Assembly (NCBI GenBank): GCA_029959545.1
Contig: JASCPH010000002.1
Coordinates: 84,025-148,024 of the forward strand
DNA length: 64,000 nucleotides
DNA from: Microbacteriaceae bacterium PS02066
GTDB taxonomy: Bacteria > Actinomycetota > Actinomycetes > Actinomycetales > Microbacteriaceae
Direction of reading: 5' to 3'
The position numbers and the translations under genes are program-made. Positions within the stretch are counted from its first letter, which is position 1; each line of letters opens with the position of its first letter. Below the pieces are notes generated by a model, which had not been told where the DNA came from, made no database searches, and was given only the letters and a program-made list of their open reading frames with translations. Shown here in pieces: positions 34,637-43,001 of the stretch.

Positions 34637-35878
34637 ATGCCGGCACCCAAGGTCTTCGGAATCATCCTCGCGGGTGGCGAAGGTAAGCGACTCATGCCGT
34701 TGACGGCCGACCGGGCTAAGCCGGCGGTGCCGTTCGGCGGACAGTACCGACTCATCGACTTCGCCATCTCGAACCTCATCAACTCGGGACTGCGACAGAT
34801 CGTCGTCCTCACGCAGTACAAGTCGCACAGCCTCGACCGTCACGTCTCCCAGACCTGGCGCATGTCGGCGCTGCTCGACTCCTACGTGACCTCGGTGCCG
34901 GCCCAGCAGCGCCTCGGCAAGCGGTGGTTCTCGGGTTCCGCCGACGCGATCCTGCAGAGCCTGAACCTCATCAACGACGAGCAGCCCGACATCGTCGTCG
35001 TGGTCGGTGCCGACCACGTCTACCGCATGGACTTCCAGCAGATGCTGGACGCGCACATCTCGTCCGGGGCGCGGGCGACGGTCGCCGGCATCCGACAGCC
35101 GATCGGACTCGCGAACCAGTTCGGCGTCATCGACGTCGAGCCCGACGACCCGACCCGCATCCGCGAGTTCCTCGAGAAGCCGCAGAATCCGGCGGGGCTC
35201 GTCGATAGCCCGCACGAGGTGCTCGCCTCGATGGGCAACTACATCTTCAACACCGATGCGCTCATCGAAGCCGTCGAAGCGGACGGCGAACTTCCCACCT
35301 CCAACCACGACATGGGCGGCGACATCGTGCCGTACTTCGTCGACCGCGGTGAGGCCGGCGTCTACGACTTCATCCGCAACGAGGTGCCCGGTTCCACCGA
35401 CCGCGACCGGGCGTACTGGCGGGATGTCGGCACGATCGACTCGTTCTACGACGCGCACCTCGATCTGATCTCGACACTGCCGATCTTCAATCTCTACAAC
35501 ATGCAGTGGTCCATCCACTCCCAGCTCGTGAACTCGCCCCCCGCGAAGTTCGTGCGGGACGCGGTGGGGCGCATCGGGAACGCCATCGACTCCGTCGTCT
35601 CCCTCGGATCGGTGCTGTCGGGGACGCATCTGGAGCGCAGCGTCGTGGGCCCGTGGACGCTGGCGGGCGGCGGATCGACCATCACCGACTCCGTCCTCTT
35701 CGACCGGGTCCGCGTCGGAGCCGGTGCACGCATCCACCGGGCGATCCTCGACAAGAACGTCGTGCTGGCCGACGGCGCGACCGTCGGCGTCGATCGCGAA
35801 CGCGATCTGGCGAGGGGATTCACAGTGACCGACTCGGGGATCACGGTCGTCGGCAAGAACGTGCGCGTCGAGCCGTAG
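34637..35878 (+). CDS. glgC: Glucose-1-phosphate adenylyltransferase
   Basis: 413 aa. Makes ADP-glucose from ATP and glucose-1-phosphate, the committed step of bacterial glycogen/alpha-glucan synthesis. [25 protein letters not shown] is the nucleotide-binding loop; [33 protein letters not shown] and [18 protein letters not shown] follow; the C-terminal left-handed beta-helix holds the allosteric site. The gene is divergent from glgA with only 46 bp between the start codons. Confidence 0.97.
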   Translation: MPAPKVFGIILAGGEGKRLMPLTADRAKPAVPFGGQYRLIDFAISNLINSGLRQIVVLTQYKSHSLDRHVSQTWRMSALLDSYVTSVPAQQRLGKRWFSGSADAILQSLNLINDEQPDIVVVVGADHVYRMDFQQMLDAHISSGARATVAGIRQPIGLANQFGVIDVEPDDPTRIREFLEKPQNPAGLVDSPHEVLASMGNYIFNTDALIEAVEADGELPTSNHDMGGDIVPYFVDRGEAGVYDFIRNEVPGSTDRDRAYWRDVGTIDSFYDAHLDLISTLPIFNLYNMQWSIHSQLVNSPPAKFVRDAVGRIGNAIDSVVSLGSVLSGTHLERSVVGPWTLAGGGSTITDSVLFDRVRVGAGARIHRAILDKNVVLADGATVGVDRERDLARGFTVTDSGITVVGKNVRVEP

Positions 35879-35917
35879 CGGCGAGGGCACCCGTGCGGAG
35901 CGTGCGGCGGCGCGCGC

Positions 35918-35923
35918 TAGCGT
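35918..35923 (+). promoter_or_regulatory. -10 box of leaderless start at 35930
   Basis: TAGCGT, six bases (TGACGG), then ATG. Confidence 0.6.
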
Positions 35924-35929
35924 TGACGG

Positions 35930-36574
35930 ATGCGTGAGAACCGCCCCCGCCGTTTGCTCGTCGTCCTGGATGCCGACTCCACCCTCATCCGCAACGAGGT
36001 CATCGAACTGATCGCGGACGAAGCCGGACGCGGCGCGGAGGTCGCGGCGGCGACCGAGGCGGCCATGCGGGGCGAGGTCGACTTCGCGATGAGCCTGCGC
36101 TCCCGCGTCGCCCAGCTCCGCGGTGTGCCCACCGCATCCTTCGCGCGCGTGCGCTCGCGCATCGAGCCGACGCCGGGCGTGCGCGAGCTGATCGACGCCG
36201 TCCATGCCCGCGACGGCATCGTCGGCGTGGTCTCCGGCGGCTTCCACGAGATCCTCGACGACGTGGCGTCCGCCCTGGGCGTCGACCTGTGGCGCGCCAA
36301 CCGCCTCGAGGTCGCCGCCGGCGCGCTGACCGGCGTCGTGGCGGGCGCCATCGTGGACGCCGAGGCCAAGGCGTCCCAGCTCCTCGAATGGGCCGCGGAG
36401 CACAAGATCGATCCGCGCCGCACAATCGCCATCGGCGACGGCGCCAACGACCTCAGGATGATGCGCGCGGCGGCTCTGGGCCTCGCGTTCAACGCGAAGC
36501 CCGCGGTGCGAGCCTCCGCGGATCTCGTCATCGGCCCCGTGGACCTGCGCGAGGTCATCCCGCTTCTGCCCTGA
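35930..36574 (+). CDS. serB: Phosphoserine phosphatase-like HAD enzyme
   Basis: 214 aa. Motif I VVLDADSTLI (Asp14 nucleophile, Asp16), cap entry NEVIELIADEAGRG, Ser in GVVSGGFHEI, Lys in DAEAKASQLL and motif IV GDGANDLRMMRAA. It lacks the N-terminal ACT domains of longer SerB proteins. It is expected to make serine from phosphoserine; other phosphate esters cannot be excluded. Confidence 0.88.
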   Translation: MRENRPRRLLVVLDADSTLIRNEVIELIADEAGRGAEVAAATEAAMRGEVDFAMSLRSRVAQLRGVPTASFARVRSRIEPTPGVRELIDAVHARDGIVGVVSGGFHEILDDVASALGVDLWRANRLEVAAGALTGVVAGAIVDAEAKASQLLEWAAEHKIDPRRTIAIGDGANDLRMMRAAALGLAFNAKPAVRASADLVIGPVDLREVIPLLP

Positions 36575-36593
36575 CGGCGTCCGGGGCCGGGCG

Positions 36594-36599
36594 TAGAGT
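36594..36599 (+). promoter_or_regulatory. -10 box of leaderless start at 36606
   Basis: TAGAGT, six bases (CCGGGC), then ATG. Confidence 0.6.
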
Positions 36600-36605
36600 C
36601 CGGGC

Positions 36606-37280
36606 ATGCAGCTCATCCTCATCCCGGGCCTCTGGCTCGACGCCGGATCATGGCACGACGTGGTGCCCACGATCGACGACGCGGGCTTCGACGCCCTTCC
36701 CGTCACCCTTCCGAACGCCCCCGAGGCGCACCTGACCGACTGGGTCGCCGCCGTCGTGGCGCACATCGACGCCGCCGACGAGCCCGTGGCCCTCGTGGGG
36801 CACAGCGGCGGGGGCAACGTTGCCTGGGGCGCCGCAGACGCGCGTCCGGAGTCGATCGCGCGCGTGGTGTTCGTCGACACCGTGCCCGTTCCGGATGGCG
36901 CGGACATCACGGGGTTCCCGGTCGTCGACGGCGTCATCCCCTTCCCCGGCTGGGACACATTCGATACGTCCGACATCGCCGATCTCGACGCGGCTACGCG
37001 TGAGCACATCGCCGCCGAGGCGCTCGCGGTCCCCGCGGCGGTTCCGACCGATCCGCTGCACCTGCACGACACGCGCCGACACGGCATCCCCGTCACGGTT
37101 CTCTCGGGGGGTGCAGACGCAGAAGAGCTCGACGCGCAGTTGTCGCACTGGCCGAGCTACCACGATGAGTGGCGCGCGATCGCCGACCGCGAGGTCGTGC
37201 GCATCGGCTCAGGCCATTGGCCGCAGTTCTCCCAGCCGCAACGGCTGGGAGCGCTCATCGTGCGCGCGATCGAGCGCTGA
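36606..37280 (+). CDS. Alpha/beta hydrolase
   Basis: 224 aa, a small member. LILIPGLWLDAGSWHDV at the start, GHSGGG nucleophile elbow, VFVDTVPVPDG and GSGHWPQFSQP with the catalytic His. Cytosolic esterase-like; the substrate is unknown. Leaderless ATG. The stop is 3 bp from the convergent fabG stop with no terminator between. Confidence 0.88.
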   Translation: MQLILIPGLWLDAGSWHDVVPTIDDAGFDALPVTLPNAPEAHLTDWVAAVVAHIDAADEPVALVGHSGGGNVAWGAADARPESIARVVFVDTVPVPDGADITGFPVVDGVIPFPGWDTFDTSDIADLDAATREHIAAEALAVPAAVPTDPLHLHDTRRHGIPVTVLSGGADAEELDAQLSHWPSYHDEWRAIADREVVRIGSGHWPQFSQPQRLGALIVRAIER

Positions 37281-37283
37281 CGA

Positions 37284-37994
37284 TCAGTGGCCCATCCCGA
37301 GGCCGCCGTCGACCGGGATGACCGCGCCGGAGACGTAGGCGGCGTCGTCTGAGGCGAGCCACGCCACGACCGCCGCCACCTCCGCCGCGGTGCCGTAGCG
37401 TCCGGCCGGAATGGCCTTCTTGTACTCAGCCTGTGTCTCGGCAGGCAGCTCCGCCGTCATGTCCGTCTCGATGAAGCCGGGGGCGACGACGTTCGTCGTG
37501 ACGCCTCGCGCGCCGAGCTCGCGGGTCAGCGAGCGGGCGAAGCCGACAAGCGCACTCTTGGAGCTGGCGTAGTTGATCTGGCCCGCCGAGCCGTAGAGGC
37601 CCACGACACTGGAGATGAGGATCACGCGACCCCACCGCGCGCGGACGAGCCCCTTTGCGGCGCGCTTGACCACGCGGAAGGTGCCGCCGAGGTTGGTGTC
37701 GATCACGTCGTCGAAGTCATCCTCGCTCATGCGCAGAAGCAGCATGTCGCGCGTGATGCCCGCATTGGCGACGAGGATGGTCACAGGGCCGAGCTTCTCC
37801 TCGACCTCGGTGTAAGCGGCGTCCAGCGCGGCGGCGTCCGTCACGTCGGCGCGCACCGTGAGGGTCCCTTCCGGCCCCTCACCCGAACGAGCCGTCACGG
37901 CGACGCGGTACCCGTCGGACACGAAGCGTTCGGCGATCGCGCGGCCGATGCCACGGTTTCCTCCGGTGATGAGCACGACACGATCGCTCGACAT
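37284..37994 (-). CDS. fabG: 3-oxoacyl-ACP reductase-type SDR (FabG-like)
   Basis: 236 aa. TGGNRGIG (10-17), NAG (77-79), Ser129, and the canonical YASSK with Tyr142 and Lys146; the C-terminus SGAVIPVDGGLGMGH is typical of FabG1/MabA-type reductases, which reduce beta-ketoacyl-ACP with NADPH. The ATG at 37994 follows GAGGAGAACC; the longer open frame upstream is not SDR-like. No other fatty-acid synthesis gene is adjacent, so another ketone substrate is possible. Confidence 0.9.
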   Translation of the reverse strand: MSSDRVVLITGGNRGIGRAIAERFVSDGYRVAVTARSGEGPEGTLTVRADVTDAAALDAAYTEVEEKLGPVTILVANAGITRDMLLLRMSEDDFDDVIDTNLGGTFRVVKRAAKGLVRARWGRVILISSVVGLYGSAGQINYASSKSALVGFARSLTRELGARGVTTNVVAPGFIETDMTAELPAETQAEYKKAIPAGRYGTAAEVAAVVAWLASDDAAYVSGAVIPVDGGLGMGH

Positions 37995-38101
37995 GGTTCT
38001 CCTCGTCAGTTTCAGGCAGAGCCTCCAGCCTATCGACAGGCCCGTTTGACACCGCCCAGCGGACACTGGAAGGCTTCCCTCACAGACTGAAAGGCATCCA
38101 G

Positions 38102-38722
38102 ATGAGCGATCAGAACAACGACCTTCCCACCCCCGCATCCGCGGGAGAAGGCGGCACGCCCGACGCTCAGCCCGCACCTGCGGAGCCCTCCGCCGCGGCC
38201 CCGGCGTCGCCGGACTACCAGGCGCCTGCCTACACACCGCCGTCCTACCCGGCTCCGTCGACCCCGCCCCCCTCCTATGCAGCGCCCGCCGCCTACCCGG
38301 GATACAGCGCACCGCCCGCCGCACCCGCGGCCTACCCCGCCTACGGCACGCCCCCGACGGCCCCCGCGTATCCCCCGGCCTACCAGGGCGCACCGGCCTA
38401 CGGAGTCCCGCAGACGTACACGCCCTACCCCGCGGGGCCGAAGACCAACAGTCTCGCGATCGTGTCGCTGGTCTCCGCGATCGTCGGCGTCGTCCTCCTG
38501 CCGTTCATCGGTTCCATCGTCGGCATCATCACCGGCCACATCTCGCTCAAGCAGATCCGCGAACGCGAGGAGGGCGGCCGCGGACTGGCGCTCGCGGGCA
38601 CCATCACGGGTTACGCGGGCCTGGCGCTCTACGCGGTCATCACCGTGCTCGTGGTCCTCTGGATCATCTGGGTCGTGAATCTCGCCAACGGCGCCTACTA
38701 CGACTACAGCTACTCCTCCTGA
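38102..38722 (+). CDS. DUF4190 membrane protein with Pro/Tyr-rich N-terminus
   Basis: 206 aa. The first ~115 residues are low-complexity, rich in Pro, Ala and Tyr (repeats of AP.Y.. and PPSY), probably disordered. Then two membrane segments flank the DUF4190 block GIITGHISLKQIRERE.GGRGLALAGTITGYAGL. Similar proteins in actinobacteria are of unknown function. The ATG follows GAAAGG. Confidence 0.85.
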   Translation: MSDQNNDLPTPASAGEGGTPDAQPAPAEPSAAAPASPDYQAPAYTPPSYPAPSTPPPSYAAPAAYPGYSAPPAAPAAYPAYGTPPTAPAYPPAYQGAPAYGVPQTYTPYPAGPKTNSLAIVSLVSAIVGVVLLPFIGSIVGIITGHISLKQIREREEGGRGLALAGTITGYAGLALYAVITVLVVLWIIWVVNLANGAYYDYSYSS

Positions 38723-38764
38723 CCGACCCCGCGAGCGGTGCCTCCGGCGTACTCTGGAAGCACT

Positions 38765-39118
38765 GTGAAGCACCCCTCCCCACCGCAGTCGGCGACCTCG
38801 CTCCCCCACGCACCGCGTGACGAGTCGAGCTCCCGCATGCTCAAGTACGTCATCATGATGGGCGTGCGGGTGGCCTGCTTCGTCGCGATGATCCTCGTCA
38901 CCCCCTACGGCTGGCACACCTGGCTGTTCGCGGCGGGGGCGGTCTTCCTTCCCTACATCGCGGTCGTGATCGCGAACGTGGGCCAGGAATCCCGCGCCGC
39001 GCCGGCCGAGACGGTGACGCTGCCCGCTCTCGATCAGCGAGCCGAGCAACCCTCCCCGACTCCGCACACCCAGGTGATCACCATCGCCGAGACACCCCCG
39101 ACCCCGCGCGACGCATGA
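38765..39118 (+). CDS. DUF3099 membrane protein
   Basis: 117 aa. After a polar N-terminus (TSLPHAPRDESSSR) come two membrane segments, MLKYVIMMGVRVACFVAMIL and WHTWLFAAGAVFLPYIAVVI, then the ANVGQE end of the DUF3099 family and a Pro/Thr-rich tail. The GTG start is nine bases after TACTCT (38750-38755). The ATGA overlap couples it to the next gene. Function unknown. Confidence 0.82.
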   Translation: MKHPSPPQSATSLPHAPRDESSSRMLKYVIMMGVRVACFVAMILVTPYGWHTWLFAAGAVFLPYIAVVIANVGQESRAAPAETVTLPALDQRAEQPSPTPHTQVITIAETPPTPRDA

Positions 39119-39321
39119 GCGACGAACCCATCTGCTCGAGAGCGGGATGTCGCGACGGTGCCCTCTGGCGAGTGCTGTGGCGCAATCCGCGCATCCATGA
39201 CGCGGATCGACGGAAGATCTGGTTGGCCTGCGACGCGCACGTCGCGTATCTCCGTGACTTCCTCGCGACCCGGTCCTTCCCGGTCGCGGTCGACCCCTTC
39301 GCCACGCAGGACGCGTCGTGA
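39115..39321 (+). CDS. Small Cys/His protein of unknown function
   Basis: 68 aa. CSRAGC near the N-terminus and CDAHVAYLRDFL in the second half give the pattern C-x4-C...C-x2-H, a probable single zinc-binding site; WRNPRIHDADRRKIWLAC lies between. The same kind of protein is found in other Microbacteriaceae, as far as I recall. It overlaps its upstream (ATGA) and downstream (GTGA) neighbours by 4 nt, so it is translated with DUF3099 and SURF1; a role in cytochrome oxidase assembly is only suggested by this position. Confidence 0.75.
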   Translation: MSDEPICSRAGCRDGALWRVLWRNPRIHDADRRKIWLACDAHVAYLRDFLATRSFPVAVDPFATQDAS

Positions 39322-40157
39322 GCATCCGTCGTGACACGGCTCTGCGGTGGACGGCGTACGTCGCGGTGGCCATCGCATTCGCGATCGCATGCGTCTTCCT
39401 CTCGAACTGGCAGTTCGCGCGCAACGGTGAGAGGGCTGCGCAACTGGCTCTCGTCGAGCGGAACTACGACGCCGACGCGATTCCGCTGGACGAGATGCTC
39501 CCCTCGGATCAGCTCGATCCCGAGTCCGAATGGCACCCCGTGGTCGTCGTCGGCGAGTACGTGCCCGAGCAGCAGACCGTGGTGCGCAATCGGCCCCACG
39601 GCGGCACGAGCGCGTTCGAAGTTCTGACGCCTCTGCGCACGTCCGACGGGCGCGTGCTGATCGTCGACCGCGGATGGATTCCGCCGGCGGAGAGCGGCGA
39701 CGGCCCCTCGGCGATCCCCGCGCCGCCGTCCGGCACGGTGAGCGTCGTGGTGCGCCTGCGCGCCCCCGAGGCGCTGCCGACCTCGGGGCGCACCGCGCCA
39801 GCCGGACAGGTCCCGACCATCAATCTCCCTCTCGTCGCAGAGACGACCGGTCCCACGACACTCACCTCCGCCTATGGCGTGCTGGTGAGTGAATCGCCCG
39901 CCGTCGCAGAGATGCCCTACGCGCTCGACGCCCCGTCGGAGGATCCTGGACCGCATCTGTCCTACGCGATCCAGTGGATCCTGTTCGCCGTGATGGGCTT
40001 CGTGTTCATCGGCTACATCATCCGCACGGAACGTCGCAAGCGCGCCGAGGACGACGACGAGACGACTCCGACGGCGTCGCCCGTCGTCCGTCGCCCTGCG
40101 CGCGTGGATCGGGACGCCGAGCAGGAGGACGCGATCCTGGACCGCGCCGACGCCTGA
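39318..40157 (+). CDS. SURF1-family cytochrome oxidase biogenesis protein
   Basis: 279 aa. Two membrane segments (about 11-29 and 213-233) enclose an extracytoplasmic beta domain. SURF1 signatures are LSNWQFARNGER after the first helix, EWHPVVVVGEYVPEQQ.VVRNRP and VLIVDRGWIP. Assists heme A insertion into cytochrome c oxidase; the heme A synthesis genes ctaA and ctaB are at 52350 and 54036. The tail after the second helix is acidic and Arg-rich. The GTG overlaps the preceding stop. Confidence 0.92.
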   Translation: MSIRRDTALRWTAYVAVAIAFAIACVFLSNWQFARNGERAAQLALVERNYDADAIPLDEMLPSDQLDPESEWHPVVVVGEYVPEQQTVVRNRPHGGTSAFEVLTPLRTSDGRVLIVDRGWIPPAESGDGPSAIPAPPSGTVSVVVRLRAPEALPTSGRTAPAGQVPTINLPLVAETTGPTTLTSAYGVLVSESPAVAEMPYALDAPSEDPGPHLSYAIQWILFAVMGFVFIGYIIRTERRKRAEDDDETTPTASPVVRRPARVDRDAEQEDAILDRADA

Positions 40158-40161
40158 GAGA

Positions 40162-41760
40162 TCAGGCCAGGGTGATCAGGTCGACGTAGTCACGACCCCA
40201 GATGTCCTCGACCCCGTCGGGCAGGATGAGGACCCGCTCCGGATTGAGTGCCTCGACGGCCCCTGCGTCGTGCGAGACGAGCACCACAGCGCCCTCGTAG
40301 TGCGCGAGGGCGCCGAGGATCTCCTCACGTGAGGCCGGGTCGAGGTTGTTCGTCGGCTCGTCGAGAAGCAGCATGTTGGCGCTCGAGACGACGAGAGTCG
40401 CCAGCGACAGGCGCGTCTTCTCCCCGCCGGAAAGCACACCGGCAGGCTTGAGCACGTCGTCACCCGTGAACAGGAACGAACCGAGGACCTTGCGCGCCTC
40501 TGTCGCGGTGATGTCCGGCGCTGCCGACATCATGTTCTCCAGGACAGATCGGGACACGTCGAGGTTCTCGTGCTCCTGCGCGTAGTACCCGATCTTCAGA
40601 CCGTGCCCGGGTTCGATCGTTCCTGTGTCGGGAGCATCCACTCCCGCCAGCATGCGCAGCAGCGTCGTCTTTCCTGCGCCGTTCAGCCCCAGGACGACGA
40701 CCTTCGAACCGCGATCGATCGCGAGGTCCACGTCGGCGAAGATCTCCAGCGACCCGTACGACTTCGACAGGCCACGCGCCATCAGCGGAGTCTTTCCGCA
40801 CGGAGCAGGCTTCGGGAAGCGGAGCTTCGCGACCCGATCCTCCTGACGCACATCGTCCAGACCCGAGAGCATCTTCTCCGCGCGTGCCACCATCTGATGC
40901 GCAGCCGCGGCCTTCGAGGCCTTCGCCCCGAAGCGCGCCGCCTGCAACTGCAGGGCGGTCGTCTTCTTCTCGACGTTGACGCGCTCTTTCTTACGACGTT
41001 CCTCGTCGGCCACCCGCTGACGCTGGTAGTTCTTCCAGTTCATGTTGTAGATGTCGATGACCTGACGGTTGGCGTCGAGGTAGAAGACACGGTTCACGGT
41101 CTCGCCGACGAGCTCCACGTCGTGGCTGATGACGATGAGTCCACCCTTGTAGTTCTTCAGGAACTCGCGGAGCCAGACCACGCTGTCGGCGTCGAGGTGG
41201 TTCGTCGGCTCGTCGAGGATCATCGTGTCGGCATCCGAGAACAGGATGCGAGCGAGCTCGATGCGCCGGCGCTGTCCGCCCGAGAGCGTCTTCAGCGGTT
41301 GATCGAGGATGCGGTCCGGAAGCGAGAGGTTGTGGGCGATCGATGCCGCCTCCGCTTCGGCCGCGTAGCCACCGAGCGACTCAAAGCGCTCCGTGAGCGT
41401 TCCGTAACGCCGCATGGCCTTGGCAGCGACCTCCGGGTCGTCGTCGGCCATCGCGAGCGAGGCCTCCTGCATCCCGAGCGCGAGTGTTCCCAGCCCACGC
41501 GCGTCGAGGATGCGTGTACGTGCCAGCATCTCCGGGTCTCCGGACCGAGGGTCCTGTGGGAGATAGCCGAGCTCTCCGCCGCGCTGCACCTCTCCCGCCG
41601 AAGGCAGCAGGTCGCCGGCGAGGACCTTCGTGAGCGTCGTCTTGCCCGCTCCGTTGCGACCGACCAGACCGATCTTGTCGCCTCGGGAGACGCGGAAGGC
41701 GACCTCGGACATGAGAACGCGCGCGCCGACGCGGATCTCGAGGTCATGCACGGCGAGCAC
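40162..41760 (-). CDS. ABC-F family ATP-binding protein
   Basis: 532 aa. Two ATPase domains: Walker A VGRNGAGKTT and LGLNGAGKTT, signatures LSGGQRRRIELA and LSGGEKTRLSLA, Walker B DEPTNHLD and DEPTNNLD, joined by a charged linker (ADEERRKKERVNVEKK). There are no membrane segments, so it is a ribosome-acting translation factor of the Uup/EttA/resistance type. The conserved start LAVHDLEIRVG is the GTG at 41760; an in-frame ATG at 41808, five bases after TAGACT, would add 16 residues and is a serious alternative. Confidence 0.92.
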   Translation of the reverse strand: MLAVHDLEIRVGARVLMSEVAFRVSRGDKIGLVGRNGAGKTTLTKVLAGDLLPSAGEVQRGGELGYLPQDPRSGDPEMLARTRILDARGLGTLALGMQEASLAMADDDPEVAAKAMRRYGTLTERFESLGGYAAEAEAASIAHNLSLPDRILDQPLKTLSGGQRRRIELARILFSDADTMILDEPTNHLDADSVVWLREFLKNYKGGLIVISHDVELVGETVNRVFYLDANRQVIDIYNMNWKNYQRQRVADEERRKKERVNVEKKTTALQLQAARFGAKASKAAAAHQMVARAEKMLSGLDDVRQEDRVAKLRFPKPAPCGKTPLMARGLSKSYGSLEIFADVDLAIDRGSKVVVLGLNGAGKTTLLRMLAGVDAPDTGTIEPGHGLKIGYYAQEHENLDVSRSVLENMMSAAPDITATEARKVLGSFLFTGDDVLKPAGVLSGGEKTRLSLATLVVSSANMLLLDEPTNNLDPASREEILGALAHYEGAVVLVSHDAGAVEALNPERVLILPDGVEDIWGRDYVDLITLA

Positions 41761-41813
41761 GGCGTACGTCCGTTCTGTTCGGGTGGGATGGCGGCCGGAG
41801 AAGACCATCGTTC

Positions 41814-41819
41814 AGTCTA
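41814..41819 (-). promoter_or_regulatory. -10 box upstream of the ABC-F gene
   Basis: Minus strand: TAGACT, five bases (GAACG), then an in-frame ATG at 41808; or a 54-nt leader to the GTG at 41760. Confidence 0.45.
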
Positions 41820-41888
41820 CCGGGCGTGCATCGGCGCCGTCGTTCCCGCCGTACGGGTGGGCGAACGCGGTCGAAATCGGATGCGGAG

Positions 41889-41907
41889 TTAGGGTAGCCT
41901 CGCCTAG
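41889..41907 (+). promoter_or_regulatory. Iron box (DtxR/IdeR-type operator) of siderophore ABC operon
   Basis: TTAGGGTAGCCTCGCCTAG closely matches the 19-bp iron box consensus TTAGGTTAGSCTAACCTAA. It contains TAGCCT (41895-41900), a likely -10 box, 29 bp before the lipoprotein start at 41936. Repression under iron repletion is expected. Confidence 0.8.
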
Positions 41908-41935
41908 CACCCCCTTCAGAAAGGCCCGCCTCGTC

Positions 41936-42970
41936 ATGCAGCTCAAGCGTTGGACCGCCGTCGCGGTCGCCGCCGTCTCCCTTGCCGCCCTCACCGCCTG
42001 CAGCTCAGGAGCGTCGACCCCCGCTGCCACCGGCGAGGATGCGGGGCAGAGCGACGCGTTCCCGCTCTCGATCGAGAATGCCTTCGGCACCACCACGATC
42101 GACGCCAAGCCGAAGCGCGTCGTCACAGTCGACTGGGGCAACCAGGACGTCGCACTGGCGCTGGGAATCGTGCCGGTGGCCATGCCGAAGGTGACCTACG
42201 GCGACGAGGACGGCGACGGGCTTCTGCCCTGGGTGAAGGACAAGCTCGACGAGCTCGGTGCCGAAACACCTGTTCTCATGGATGAGACCGACGGGTACGA
42301 CTACGAGGCCATCGCCGATGCCGCGCCCGATGTCATCCTGGCCGCCTACTCCGGCATGACCCAGGAGCAGTACGACACCCTCAGCAAGATCGCCCCGGTC
42401 GTCACCTATCAAGACATGGCGTGGGGGACGTCGTGGCAGGACATGACCGTCCTCGACGGGACGGCCCTCGGAATGGCGGATGAGGCGCAGGAGCTCGTCT
42501 CCTCGCTCGAGAAGCACGTCGCCGACACAGCCGCGGAGTATCCGTCCATCGCCGGGAAGACCTCGCTCCTGTCGTACTTCGACCCGACCGATCTCAGCAA
42601 CCTCGGCTTCTACAGCCGGTCGGATCCGCGTGTGGGCTACCTCGAGCAGATGGGATTCGTGCCCTCCGCGTACGTCAAGGAGCAGTCCGCCGCGTCCGAT
42701 CAGTTCTGGATCGTCACGAGCACCGAGCAGATCGAGAGCTTCGAAGACGTGCAGGTGATCGTCACCTACGGCACGGACGAGACGCTCGCGCAGTGGCAGG
42801 CCGATCCGCTCATGTCCCGTATCCCCGCCGTCGCCAAGGGCGCCGTCGCGGTGATCACGTCCGACTCGACGCTCTCCTCGGCCATCACGCCGTCGCCGCT
42901 GTCGATCGGCACGAGCTACGGCGATGACTACATCGAGCTGGTCGGAGAGGCCGCCGCCAAGGCATCATGA
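41936..42970 (+). CDS. Iron-siderophore ABC transporter substrate-binding lipoprotein
   Basis: 344 aa. Signal peptide with lipobox ALTAC (Cys22), then a PeripBP_2/FepB-like domain: RVVTVDWGNQDVALALGI, the AAPDVILAAYSGM segment and IVTYGTDETLAQWQADPL. It captures ferric siderophore outside the membrane for the two permeases downstream. The ATG at 41936 is the start that gives a signal peptide; the open frame upstream is rejected. First gene of a four-gene operon behind an iron box. Confidence 0.93.
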   Translation: MQLKRWTAVAVAAVSLAALTACSSGASTPAATGEDAGQSDAFPLSIENAFGTTTIDAKPKRVVTVDWGNQDVALALGIVPVAMPKVTYGDEDGDGLLPWVKDKLDELGAETPVLMDETDGYDYEAIADAAPDVILAAYSGMTQEQYDTLSKIAPVVTYQDMAWGTSWQDMTVLDGTALGMADEAQELVSSLEKHVADTAAEYPSIAGKTSLLSYFDPTDLSNLGFYSRSDPRVGYLEQMGFVPSAYVKEQSAASDQFWIVTSTEQIESFEDVQVIVTYGTDETLAQWQADPLMSRIPAVAKGAVAVITSDSTLSSAITPSPLSIGTSYGDDYIELVGEAAAKAS

Positions 42971-43001
42971 TCCCACCGATCGTCCGCGGGCGCGGGCGGC
43001 G

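Noticed and set aside
34601..37096. 831-aa open frame on the minus strand across glgC, serB and a hydrolase
   Set aside because: It is a shadow over three genes with clear catalytic motifs; the composition is unlike a protein.
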